Shown in pieces: positions 1 through 6,412 of a DNA stretch of 6,572 bases. Every line of letters begins with the position of its first letter. The stretch's first letter is position 1. Below the pieces are notes generated by a model. That model was not told the DNA's origin. It was given only the letters and a program-made list of their open reading frames with translations, and did not search any database. The DNA is from JBLNBQ01 sp050260095 (GTDB lineage: Bacteria > Bacillota > UBA5301 > DYFA01), in NCBI GenBank assembly GCA_050260095.1, contig JBLNBQ010000148.1, forward strand, positions 1 to 6,572, in the 5' to 3' direction. Position numbers and translations under genes: made by a program.

Positions 1-53
1 CCTCGCTGCGCTCCTGCGCCTAGTCACCGCACCGGTCCGGCGGAGAGTGGCGG

Positions 54-548
54 TTATCTGGTTTCCCCCTGCTCCCCCGGGCCGACCTTGAACTTGCGCC
101 CGAGTTCGTCCCGTCCCCGCAGGACGGTCTTGAGCGACCGGTCGAGGTGTTCGCTCAGTTCGCCCAGGACGCGATCGGCATACTCGCTTGCGCCGGCGGT
201 CAGCTCCTGCGCCCGAAGCTGGGCCTCCCGGACGATCTTCTGCGCTTCTACCCGCGCCTGCTGGACCAGTTCGTTCTCGTCGAGCAGCTTCTTGGCGTAG
301 TCTTCCGCCTGGCGGATCATGCGCCCGGCCTCTTCCTGAGTGTCGCGCAGCAGCCGTTCCTTCTCCTGCGCGATCCACTCCGCCCGCTTGACCTCCTCAG
401 GCAGCGCGCCGCGAATCTGGTCCACCAGATCGAGCAACTCGTCGCCGTTCACCATCATCTTGCCGGTGAGCGGCACCCGTGGGCAGGAGTCGACCATGGC
501 CTCCAACTGGTCCAGGAGAATGATGATGTTCATCTTGCCAACCGCCAT
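54..548 (-). CDS. Coiled-coil protein of unknown function, ATPase subunit b/E- or DivIVA-like
   Basis: A 164-residue soluble protein with no signal peptide or membrane segment. Residues 6-50 form a conserved-looking N-terminal part (MNIIILLDQLEAMVD, then PLTGKMMVNGDELLDLVDQIR). Residues about 50-145 are a long, charged, Ala/Glu/Arg/Gln-rich helix with the heptad character of a coiled coil, resembling ATP synthase b or V-ATPase E/H stalk subunits and DivIVA-like proteins. The tail is Gly-rich and polar. I recall similar short proteins next to coaD in clostridia, often annotated loosely as ATPase; no function is established. No ATP-binding motif is visible, so an ATPase name would be misleading. 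The ATG at 548 lies 6 nt after the coaD stop, with a G-rich stretch (558-563) as possible ribosome binding site. An internal ATG at 531-533 (Met6) fits the family N-terminus equally well, so the start is uncertain by five codons. The stop is TAA at 54-56. Confidence 0.8.
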   Translation of the reverse strand: MAVGKMNIIILLDQLEAMVDSCPRVPLTGKMMVNGDELLDLVDQIRGALPEEVKRAEWIAQEKERLLRDTQEEAGRMIRQAEDYAKKLLDENELVQQARVEAQKIVREAQLRAQELTAGASEYADRVLGELSEHLDRSLKTVLRGRDELGRKFKVGPGEQGETR

Positions 549-554
549 CTGAAC

Positions 555-1040
555 TTACCCCCCGCTACTGACCCTGGCCACCAGTCGCCCGGCGACGGCC
601 GGCGGAACCAGGGCGGAAATGTCTCCGCCCATGGCGGCCAACTCCTTGACCGCACTGGAACTCAAGAACGCGTAGTCCTTGCTCGTCATCAGGAAGACCG
701 TGTCGATCGACGGTTCCTGGTTGCGGTTCATGAGGGCCATCATCATCTCGTTCTCGAAATCGGAGAGGACCCGCAGGCCCCGGATGATGACCTCCGCGCC
801 CCGCTTCCGCGCGTAGTGCACCGTCAGCCCGTCGAACGCATCAACTGTCACGTTCACCAGAGGACGCACGACCTCCTGCAGCATCGCCAACCGTTCGTCG
901 ACGGAAAAGAGCGGCCGCTTCCCCCGGTTGACCGCGACCGCCACGATCACCTCGTCGAAAAGGATCGCCGCCCGCTCGATGATGTCCAAATGCCCGTTAG
1001 TGACCGGGTCGAAAGATCCCGGATAGATGCAGCGCCTCAT
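555..1040 (-). CDS. coaD: Phosphopantetheine adenylyltransferase
   Basis: Catalyses transfer of AMP from ATP to 4'-phosphopantetheine, giving dephospho-CoA and pyrophosphate, the penultimate step of coenzyme A synthesis in the cytoplasm. The 161-residue length is normal for bacterial CoaD. Residues 6-19 (YPGSFDPVTNGHLD) hold the nucleotidyltransferase-superfamily T/HxGH motif (TNGH, 14-17). RGLR at 87-90 and the SSSAVKELA segment at 127-135 match the conserved substrate- and ATP-binding loops of the family. The ATG start overlaps the rsmD stop by four bases (ATGA on the minus strand), a classic translational-coupling arrangement. A GAGG lies 8 nt upstream inside the rsmD coding end. The stop is TAA at 555-557, six bases before the next gene. 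No key residue is missing. Confidence 0.97.
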   Translation of the reverse strand: MRRCIYPGSFDPVTNGHLDIIERAAILFDEVIVAVAVNRGKRPLFSVDERLAMLQEVVRPLVNVTVDAFDGLTVHYARKRGAEVIIRGLRVLSDFENEMMMALMNRNQEPSIDTVFLMTSKDYAFLSSSAVKELAAMGGDISALVPPAVAGRLVARVSSGG

Positions 1041-1639
1041 CGTCCCGTCCTCTCTCCTTCCGCTTCCTGGACGTAGAACGAAACCACCGTCTCCCCGTAA
1101 CGCTCCCGGCGGCGAAGGCGCAAAGTGCCTGCCTGCTCCGCCGGCACCGCGTGGTTGCTGTGCTCCACCACGACCACCGCGCCCGGAGCGAGCAGCCCAC
1201 CCCCGGCACCCAGCCTCTCCAGGGCCGCCTCCGCCAGGCCGGTGCCGTACGGTGGATCGAGAAAGACCAGAGTGAAAGGTTCCTCCGCCGCTTCCGCGTC
1301 CCGGCCGCCGGGAGCGCCCAGCCGTCCCAGCGCGGCCAGCGCGTCGCCGGCTATCACCTGAGCCTCGCCGGCCAAACCGGTGGCGCGCAGGTTCTCGTGA
1401 AGCACCTTCACGGCACTCCCCTGCTTCTCCACGAAGACCGCCCGCGCCGCTCCCCGGGAAAGCGCCTCCAGCCCCAGCGCCCCCGTCCCGGCGAACAGGT
1501 CGAGCACCCGGGCGTCCACGCAGCGTTCGCCGAGAATGCCGAAGACCGACTCCTTCACCCGGTCGGTGGTGGGCCGCGTGTTCCGGCCGGGAACCGGTTT
1601 GAGCTTGAGCCCGCCGGCCCGCCCGGCGATTATCCGCAC
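1037..1639 (-). CDS. rsmD: 16S rRNA (guanine(966)-N(2))-methyltransferase
   Basis: SAM-dependent methyltransferase that, by family knowledge, methylates N2 of G966 in 16S rRNA during small-subunit assembly. The 200-residue protein begins MRIIAGRAGG and carries the family signature RPTTDRVKESVFGIL (22-36). The Rossmann-fold SAM motif DLFAGTGALGLEALSRGA spans 47-64, and the catalytic DPPY tetrapeptide is at 128-131. Slightly longer than many RsmD proteins; a Gly/Ala/Glu-rich stretch at about 107-120, just before the DPPY strand, looks like a loop insertion. The start is GTG at 1637-1639 and overlaps the end of recG by 10 nt, with a weak G-rich ribosome binding site at 1650-1654. The GTG start is chosen because it places the conserved MRIIAG at the N-terminus. 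The rsmD-coaD pairing is common across bacteria. Confidence 0.96.
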   Translation of the reverse strand: MRIIAGRAGGLKLKPVPGRNTRPTTDRVKESVFGILGERCVDARVLDLFAGTGALGLEALSRGAARAVFVEKQGSAVKVLHENLRATGLAGEAQVIAGDALAALGRLGAPGGRDAEAAEEPFTLVFLDPPYGTGLAEAALERLGAGGGLLAPGAVVVVEHSNHAVPAEQAGTLRLRRRERYGETVVSFYVQEAEGERTGR

Positions 1640-3726
1640 GGCTCGAGCGCCCCCTTCTGCAACAGGTCGCCGAAACGCCGCGCGAGCGCCGCCGCCAGAC
1701 CGCGATGCCCCGCCCCGGCCAGCCCGGGGTCCTCGGCCAGGAACTCTCTGGCCTGCAGGCGCGCCTCCTCCAGCAGGCGGGGATCGCCGAAGAGTTCGGC
1801 CAGCGGCAGCCGGAACTCCGGCAGGCCCGCCTGGCGAGTGCCGAAGAACTCGCCCGGCCCCCGAAGCCTCAGGTCGGCCTCGGCCAGGTCAAAGCCGCTC
1901 GCGGTGCGGGCGAAGGCCTTCATGCGCTCCTGTCCCGCCGGCGTGCGGGGCTCGCCGAAGATGACGCAGTACCCCTGGGCCGTCCCCCGGCCCACCCGGC
2001 CGCGCAGTTGGTGCAGCTGCGCAAGGCCGAAGCGGTCGGCGTTCTCGACCACCATCACGGTGGCTTCCGGGACATCGACCCCCAGCTCGATGACGGTCGT
2101 CGCCACGAGAACATCGAGCCGGCCTTCCCGGAACGCCTGCATAACCGCCCCTTTCTCGTCGGGCGACATCTGCCCGTGCACCAGCCCCACCCGGACGCCC
2201 GGCAGGGTCCGGCCCAGCCGCTCCGCCTCCTGGACCACGTTCTTCACGCCCGCTTGTCCCTCCCCACCCTCTTCCACCACCGGGCAAACGACGTAGGTGC
2301 GCAGCCCCTGAGCGGCCTGCTCGGTGATGAACCGGTAGATGCGCGGCCGGTCCTTCTCCTCGAACCAGACCGTCTTGACCGGCCGCCGTCCGGGCGGAAG
2401 GGTGGCCAGGGTCGAAACCTCGAGGTCGCCGTAAAAGGCCAGCGCCAGGGTACGCGGGATAGGCGTCGCCGACATGACCAGCACGTCGGGGAGCATGCCC
2501 TTGCCGGCCAGGGCGGCGCGCTGCCGCACGCCGAACCGGTGCTGTTCATCGACGACGACCAAACCCAGCCGGTGGAAGTCTACCCCTTCGCCGATGAGGG
2601 AGTGCGTGCCGACGGCCACATCGACCTCGCCGGCCGCCAGTTGGGCCACGATCTGCCGCCGCTCCCGCTCGCTCACGGCCGACGTGAGCAGCGCCACCTT
2701 GATCGGTAGTTCGCCCAACAGCCGCACCAGCGTCCGGTGGTGCTGCTCGGCGAGGATGGCGGTCGGCGCCATCAGGGCCCCCTGATACCCGCACTCCACC
2801 GCCCGCACGAGGGCCGAGGCCGCCACGACCGTCTTGCCGGCTCCCACGTCGCCCAGCACCAGCCGCTCCATCGGACGGGCGGCCGCCATGTCCGCCTCGA
2901 TCTCCGCCAAAGCCCGCTCCTGATCGCCGGTCAGCGCGAAGGGCAGTTGCGCCCGGAACCGGCCGGACAAAGTCCGCGGCCCGGTGAACGCTATCCCCCG
3001 CCCTGCCTCCTCGCGCCACGCCCGCCGGAGTCCGAGCAGCAGTTGGAAGAGCAAGAGTTCGTCGAAGGCGAGCCGCCGCCGGGCTGCCGCCGCCTGTTCG
3101 GCGCTCTCCGGGAAGTGAACGCACCGCAGCGCCTCGCCAAGCTCCGGCAGGGCCAGCCGGTCGCGGACGCCCCCCGGAAGAGGCTCGCCGACGTTCGGCG
3201 CCCACTCCGCCACCGCCTCGGCGACGCTGGCCCGGATCACCCGCCCCGGAAGTCCCTCAGTCCCGGGATAGACCGGCACCAAGCCCTTGAGGTGCAGGGA
3301 ATCGCGGGCCACGGGGTCCCACTCGCCGCCCTTAATGACCGGTCCCGGCCCATCGCCGGTCACCACACCGTGCAGGATGATCTCGCCGGCCTCCGCCAGT
3401 CGCTGGGCCAGCGGCAACCGGCGCCCGGCGTTGAACCAGAGCGCCCCCAAGGTGCCGGTTCCGTCGCCGAGCAGGGCTTTCACCACCTGCAACCGCCGGC
3501 CGCGGGCCCGGCTCTCTTTGACCGCCAGCACCCGCCCCCGCACGGTGACCCGCCTCCCGACCTGGGCCTCGGCGATGGGGGTCAACTGAGCCATGTCGAT
3601 GTACCGGCGCGGCAGCAGGTAGAGCAGATCCCCCACCGTGCTGACCCCGAGCCGCGCGAACAGCTGGGCCCGTTTCGGCCCGACGCCCTTGACCCGCTCC
3701 AGTGGTTCGTCCCACGGCCTGTCCAC
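1630..3726 (-). CDS. recG: ATP-dependent DNA helicase RecG
   Basis: Double-stranded DNA translocase that remodels stalled replication forks, Holliday junctions and R-loops. The 698-residue length is typical. In order: a helix-hairpin-helix-like N-terminal segment (VKGVGPKRAQLFARLGV, 12-28); an OB-fold wedge domain (about 55-150); the FDELLLFQL linker (221-229); Q-like motif LTGDQ (265-269); Walker A GDVGAGKT (292-299); motif II DEQH (393-396); motif III SATPIPRT (419-426); helicase motif VI LHQLRGRVGRG (571-581); and the translocation (TRG) region around FFGTRQAG (627-634). Start is GTG at 3724-3726, supported by a strong ribosome binding site 6 nt upstream. The stop (TAA, 1630-1632) lies within rsmD. 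Leu291 replaces the Gln I would expect just before the Walker A glycine; this is probably tolerated, since all catalytic motifs are intact. An 89-nt gap with a hairpin separates it from degV, so its expression may be partly uncoupled from the upstream genes. Confidence 0.98.
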   Translation of the reverse strand: MDRPWDEPLERVKGVGPKRAQLFARLGVSTVGDLLYLLPRRYIDMAQLTPIAEAQVGRRVTVRGRVLAVKESRARGRRLQVVKALLGDGTGTLGALWFNAGRRLPLAQRLAEAGEIILHGVVTGDGPGPVIKGGEWDPVARDSLHLKGLVPVYPGTEGLPGRVIRASVAEAVAEWAPNVGEPLPGGVRDRLALPELGEALRCVHFPESAEQAAAARRRLAFDELLLFQLLLGLRRAWREEAGRGIAFTGPRTLSGRFRAQLPFALTGDQERALAEIEADMAAARPMERLVLGDVGAGKTVVAASALVRAVECGYQGALMAPTAILAEQHHRTLVRLLGELPIKVALLTSAVSERERRQIVAQLAAGEVDVAVGTHSLIGEGVDFHRLGLVVVDEQHRFGVRQRAALAGKGMLPDVLVMSATPIPRTLALAFYGDLEVSTLATLPPGRRPVKTVWFEEKDRPRIYRFITEQAAQGLRTYVVCPVVEEGGEGQAGVKNVVQEAERLGRTLPGVRVGLVHGQMSPDEKGAVMQAFREGRLDVLVATTVIELGVDVPEATVMVVENADRFGLAQLHQLRGRVGRGTAQGYCVIFGEPRTPAGQERMKAFARTASGFDLAEADLRLRGPGEFFGTRQAGLPEFRLPLAELFGDPRLLEEARLQAREFLAEDPGLAGAGHRGLAAALARRFGDLLQKGALEPCG

Positions 3727-3732
3727 GCTATA

Positions 3733-3738
3733 CCTCCT
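3733..3738 (-). promoter_or_regulatory. Strong ribosome binding site of recG
   Basis: The minus strand reads AGGAGG followed by six bases (TATAGC) and then GTG. This perfect Shine-Dalgarno core fixes the GTG at 3724-3726 as the recG start. It lies just downstream of a possible terminator/attenuator hairpin. Confidence 0.85.
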
Positions 3739-3750
3739 GCCCGCCTGCAG

Positions 3751-3784
3751 AAAAGGGCCCCAACCGGCTGTCCGGTCGCGGCCC
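3751..3784 (-). terminator. Possible intrinsic terminator or attenuator between degV and recG
   Basis: Read on the minus strand, GGGCC-GCG-ACCGG (3784 down to 3772) pairs with CCGGT-TGG-GGCCC (3776 overlapping the stem base down to 3755) around an ACAG tetraloop (3771-3768). The stem has 12 pairs, one G-T wobble among them, and one G-G mismatch. TTTT follows immediately (3754-3751), then CTGCAGG. The T-run is short, so termination would be partial at best. It sits after the degV stop and before the recG ribosome binding site, where a weak terminator could lower recG expression relative to fakA-degV. It could also simply be a stable hairpin that protects the transcript end. Confidence 0.4.
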
Positions 3785-3815
3785 CGTCACGCCCCAACCC
3801 GGGTGAAAAACCCCG

Positions 3816-4664
3816 CTACTCTTCCGGCAAGCCGATCAATCCCAGCGTGCCTGGACCCACGTGTGTCCCCACGATGGGCCCGACTTCACTGATGATTGGG
3901 GCCTCGACGCAGTTGAACTCCCGTCGGGCCTGTTCCGCCAGTTCGGCCGCCTCCTCGGGCCGGTCGGCGTGGAGGACGGACAGGCGGGACGGCCGTTCTC
4001 CCACCCTCTGGCGGGTCAGTTCGAACATCCGGGCGACCGCCTTGCCTTTGCCGCGCACCTTATCCACGGGGGCGACAATGCCGTTCTCCACCGTGAGGAC
4101 CGGTTTGAGATTGAGGACCGAACCCAGGAACGCCGCCGCCCGCCCGATCCGGCCGTTCTTCTGCAGCCATTCGAGCGTGTCCACCACGAAGTATAGCGAC
4201 AACCGCTCGGAAGCCCGCTGCGCCGCCGCGGCCACCTCTTCCAGCGAGGCTCCCCCGGCCGCCCGGCGTGCGGCGTCGAGCACGATCAGTCCCAGGCCCA
4301 TCGAGGCTGAGGCGGAGTCGATGACCGCCACCCGGCCCTTCCCCTCCAGCATCTCCTCCGCCATCTGGGCCGACTGCCAGGTTCCGGAGAATTGTTTCGA
4401 CAGGTGCAGCGAAGCCACCTCAGAACCGTCGTCCGTAAGTTCCAGGTAGACTTTGAGAAAGTCTCCGGGGGACGGCTGGGAGGTCTTGGGCAGGGAAGAC
4501 CCGTTCTGCAGCTTGTAGTAGAACTCGCTGGCCCAGATGTCGACCCCGTCCTGGTATACCTCATCCCCGAAATGGACATTCAGCGGCACGACTGTGACCC
4601 CATACTTGCGGACCAACGACTCCGGCAAGTCGGCCGTGGAGTCGGTAACGATCTTGACCGTCAA
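3816..4664 (-). CDS. DegV family protein, probable fatty-acid-binding subunit (FakB) of fatty acid kinase
   Basis: DegV/FakB proteins hold a single fatty acid and present its carboxylate to FakA for phosphorylation; the acyl-phosphate then feeds phospholipid synthesis through PlsX/PlsY. The 282-residue length is normal. Family signatures: TDSTADLP (7-14), TSQPSPGDF (61-69), the LSKQFSGTWQSA loop (88-99) with Ser93, VIDSASASMGLG (114-125), LEWLQKNGRIG (164-174), KPVLTVENG (187-195) and the C-terminal GTHVGPGTLG (266-275) with His268. The TSQPS, SGT and GTH segments are the conserved ligand-head-group regions of the family. Translation starts at TTG (4662-4664). This is chosen because MTVKIVTDSTADLP fits the family N-terminus and an AGGAGG sits 7 nt upstream, sharing bases with the fakA stop. 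Direct adjacency to a FakA-type gene strengthens the FakB reading. The lipid specificity cannot be read from the sequence. Confidence 0.93.
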   Translation of the reverse strand: MTVKIVTDSTADLPESLVRKYGVTVVPLNVHFGDEVYQDGVDIWASEFYYKLQNGSSLPKTSQPSPGDFLKVYLELTDDGSEVASLHLSKQFSGTWQSAQMAEEMLEGKGRVAVIDSASASMGLGLIVLDAARRAAGGASLEEVAAAAQRASERLSLYFVVDTLEWLQKNGRIGRAAAFLGSVLNLKPVLTVENGIVAPVDKVRGKGKAVARMFELTRQRVGERPSRLSVLHADRPEEAAELAEQARREFNCVEAPIISEVGPIVGTHVGPGTLGLIGLPEE

Positions 4665-4671
4665 CCCTTTC

Positions 4672-4677
4672 CCTCCT
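4672..4677 (-). promoter_or_regulatory. Ribosome binding site that decides the TTG start of degV
   Basis: The minus strand reads TAGGAGG, where TAG is the stop codon of the upstream kinase gene (4676-4678). The AGGAGG core lies seven bases before TTG at 4662-4664. No ATG or GTG in frame nearby would give the conserved DegV N-terminus. Stop codon and ribosome binding site sharing bases suggests coupled translation of the two partner proteins. Confidence 0.85.
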
Positions 4678-6364
4678 ACTCGACCGAGATCAGGTAGTAG
4701 TACAGAGGCTGACCGCCGTAATGCAGTTCGACCTCGAAATCGGGGAAGGCGCTACGGATGCGCTCCGCAAGCCGTTCGGCCTCGTCTTCCGGGACGTCGC
4801 TCCCGCGATAGATCGTCAGGATCTCAGCCTTGTCGTCGACCATCGCCCGCACGAGTTCCTCGGTCACCTCGGCGAGCTGCTTGCCGTGTGCCTTGATCTG
4901 ATCGTCGGCCAGGCCGATGAAGTCTTTCTCCTCGATCTCCACGCCGTTGTACTTGGTCCGCCGTACGGCGTAGGTGACCTCGCCGGTCTTGACCGTGCCG
5001 GAAGCCTCCGACATGCTCCGCACGTTCTCCTCCAGGCTCCGGCTCGCGTCGAAGGCCAGCAGGGCCGCGATGCCCTGCGGGATGGTCTTGGTCGTCAGCA
5101 CCGCTACCTTGCGCTTGGTCAGGTCCTTGACCTGGCCCGCAGTCAGGATGACGTTGGAATTGTTGGGGAGGATCATGACAGATGCGGCGCCGGTTGCCTC
5201 CACCGCCGCCAGCAACTCTTCGGTCGAGGGGTTCATGGACTGGCCGCCGCGCACCACCGCATCGGCGCCCAGGCTCCGGAAGATCTCCTCAAGACCGTCC
5301 CCGGCCGTGACCACCACGATGCCCAGCGGTTTCGCGGGCGCAGCGGCCACCGGTTCCGCGCCGGGAAGGCTCAGGTCGCCGCCGAACGGCGTGTCGTCGG
5401 CCAGCAGGCCCTCGTTCTGCTCCGCCATGTTGTTGATGTGGACTTCGGAAAGGTCGCCCAGTTTGACGCAGTACTCAAGGATGAAGCCCGGCCGGTTGGA
5501 GTGGATGTGGATCTTCGCCACTTTCCCGTCACCCACCACCAACATGCTGTCGCCGTGGGGACCCAGATCGCGCTTGATCCGCTCGAGATTGAGTTTGCTC
5601 TCGCCCTTTAGGATGAACTCGGTGCAATACTTGAACTTGAGGGCCTCGGCCGCCTCTTCCGCCGACAAGGCCTTGGCGCCCACCGCCGGCTGTTTGATCT
5701 TGCTCTCCCGTTCCTCGGCGGCCACCCGGTTCCAGTCGGTGAACTCGCCGCCCTGGAGGGCCCGGAGCGCGCCTTCGAGCGCCACCACCAAGCCTTTGCC
5801 GCCGGCGTCGACCACCCGGGCCTCGCGGAGGACGGGGAGCATCGTGGGAGTCAGAGCCAGCGTGCGGCGGGCCTGAACCAGCGTCGCCTGCAAGACCACG
5901 ACCACGTCGCTGTTGGTCCGGGCCGAGTCGGTGGCCGCTTTGGCCGCCTCCCTGGCCACCGTGAGGATGGTGCCCTCGACGGGCTTCATGACCGCCTGGT
6001 AGGCCTGTTTGACCGCCCCATTGAGACCTTTCGCCAGCCAGTTTCCGTCGAGCGTCTCCCGGTTGCCGATCGCCTTGGAAAAGCCCCGAAAGAGCTGCGA
6101 CAGGATGACCCCCGAATTGCCGCGGGCGCCCATCAGCGAGCCTTGAGCCGCGGCCTCCGCCACCCTTCCGGCGGAGTTGTCCCTGATCTTCTCGACCTCT
6201 TTGGCGGCGGCGAGCAGGGTGAGGTACATGTTGGTCCCGGTGTCGCCGTCCGGAACGGGGAAGACGTTCAGCGCGTCCACCCCTTCTTTGTTCACGTCGA
6301 GCCATGAAGCGGCGGCCTGGATCATCGCCCGCAGGGCGACCCCATCCAAGTGCTCGATCTGCAA
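4676..6364 (-). CDS. fakA: DAK2/DhaL domain kinase, fatty acid kinase catalytic subunit FakA (YloV family)
   Basis: Catalytic subunit that uses Mg-ATP to phosphorylate fatty acid bound to a DegV/FakB partner. The 562-residue length matches the family. The N-terminal DhaL domain (about 1-205) shows ALNVFPVPDGDTGTNM (31-46) with the Mg-binding aspartates Asp39 and Asp41, GARGNSGVILSQ (79-90), KPVEGTILTVARE (127-139) and DAGGKG (186-191). The middle domain holds YCTEF (246-250) and KIHIHSNRPG (284-293); Cys247, His286 and His288 correspond to the Cys/His/His zinc site I recall from Staphylococcus aureus FakA. A low-complexity Ala/Pro linker (about 333-346) precedes a DegV-like C-terminal domain with GQSMNPSTEELL (374-385), LPNNSNV (399-405) and the terminal YGGQPLYYYLISVE. 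The start is TTG at 6362-6364, preceded by a G-rich ribosome binding site; MQIEHLDG aligns with the N-terminus of Bacillus YloV. The downstream degV encodes its likely partner. Confidence 0.95.
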   Translation of the reverse strand: MQIEHLDGVALRAMIQAAASWLDVNKEGVDALNVFPVPDGDTGTNMYLTLLAAAKEVEKIRDNSAGRVAEAAAQGSLMGARGNSGVILSQLFRGFSKAIGNRETLDGNWLAKGLNGAVKQAYQAVMKPVEGTILTVAREAAKAATDSARTNSDVVVVLQATLVQARRTLALTPTMLPVLREARVVDAGGKGLVVALEGALRALQGGEFTDWNRVAAEERESKIKQPAVGAKALSAEEAAEALKFKYCTEFILKGESKLNLERIKRDLGPHGDSMLVVGDGKVAKIHIHSNRPGFILEYCVKLGDLSEVHINNMAEQNEGLLADDTPFGGDLSLPGAEPVAAAPAKPLGIVVVTAGDGLEEIFRSLGADAVVRGGQSMNPSTEELLAAVEATGAASVMILPNNSNVILTAGQVKDLTKRKVAVLTTKTIPQGIAALLAFDASRSLEENVRSMSEASGTVKTGEVTYAVRRTKYNGVEIEEKDFIGLADDQIKAHGKQLAEVTEELVRAMVDDKAEILTIYRGSDVPEDEAERLAERIRSAFPDFEVELHYGGQPLYYYLISVE

Positions 6365-6412
6365 AATGCCTAACCCCCTACTGTGCCCGATGCGTTCGCT
6401 GGCCGGCCTGCG

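Noticed and set aside
1..27. Possible start of a further minus-strand gene (GTG at 25-27, nine open codons to the window edge)
   Set aside because: No convincing ribosome binding site and too few codons to recognise a family. A sporulation gene such as ylbJ often follows coaD, but nothing here shows it.
147..1076. A 309-codon open frame on the plus strand opposite the coiled-coil gene and coaD
   Set aside because: His/Arg/Pro/Gln-rich composition and no plausible domain; runs through the boundaries of the genuine minus-strand genes.
1151..2296. A 381-codon open frame on the plus strand opposite rsmD and recG
   Set aside because: Arg/Pro/Ser-rich translation with no recognisable motif, entirely antisense to two motif-complete genes.
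3797..3804. ACCCGGGT palindrome after degV, near a run of five T on the minus strand
   Set aside because: Only 8 bp, and the T-run comes before rather than after the palindrome in the minus-strand transcript, so it is not a terminator; too short for an operator call in GC-rich DNA.
2737..4449. A 570-codon open frame on the plus strand across recG, the intergenic gap and degV
   Set aside because: It lies opposite two certain genes; its translation is a low-complexity Pro/Arg/Ser/Ala mix with no domain, as expected from an antisense shadow in GC-rich DNA.
4721..5876. Two long overlapping plus-strand open frames opposite fakA
   Set aside because: Both are antisense to a kinase gene with complete motifs; neither shows a domain or a convincing translation start.
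6365..6412. GGCCGGCC palindrome in the gap between the Asp23-like gene and fakA
   Set aside because: A short GC palindrome with no T-run and no promoter-like boxes nearby; expected by chance at this base composition.
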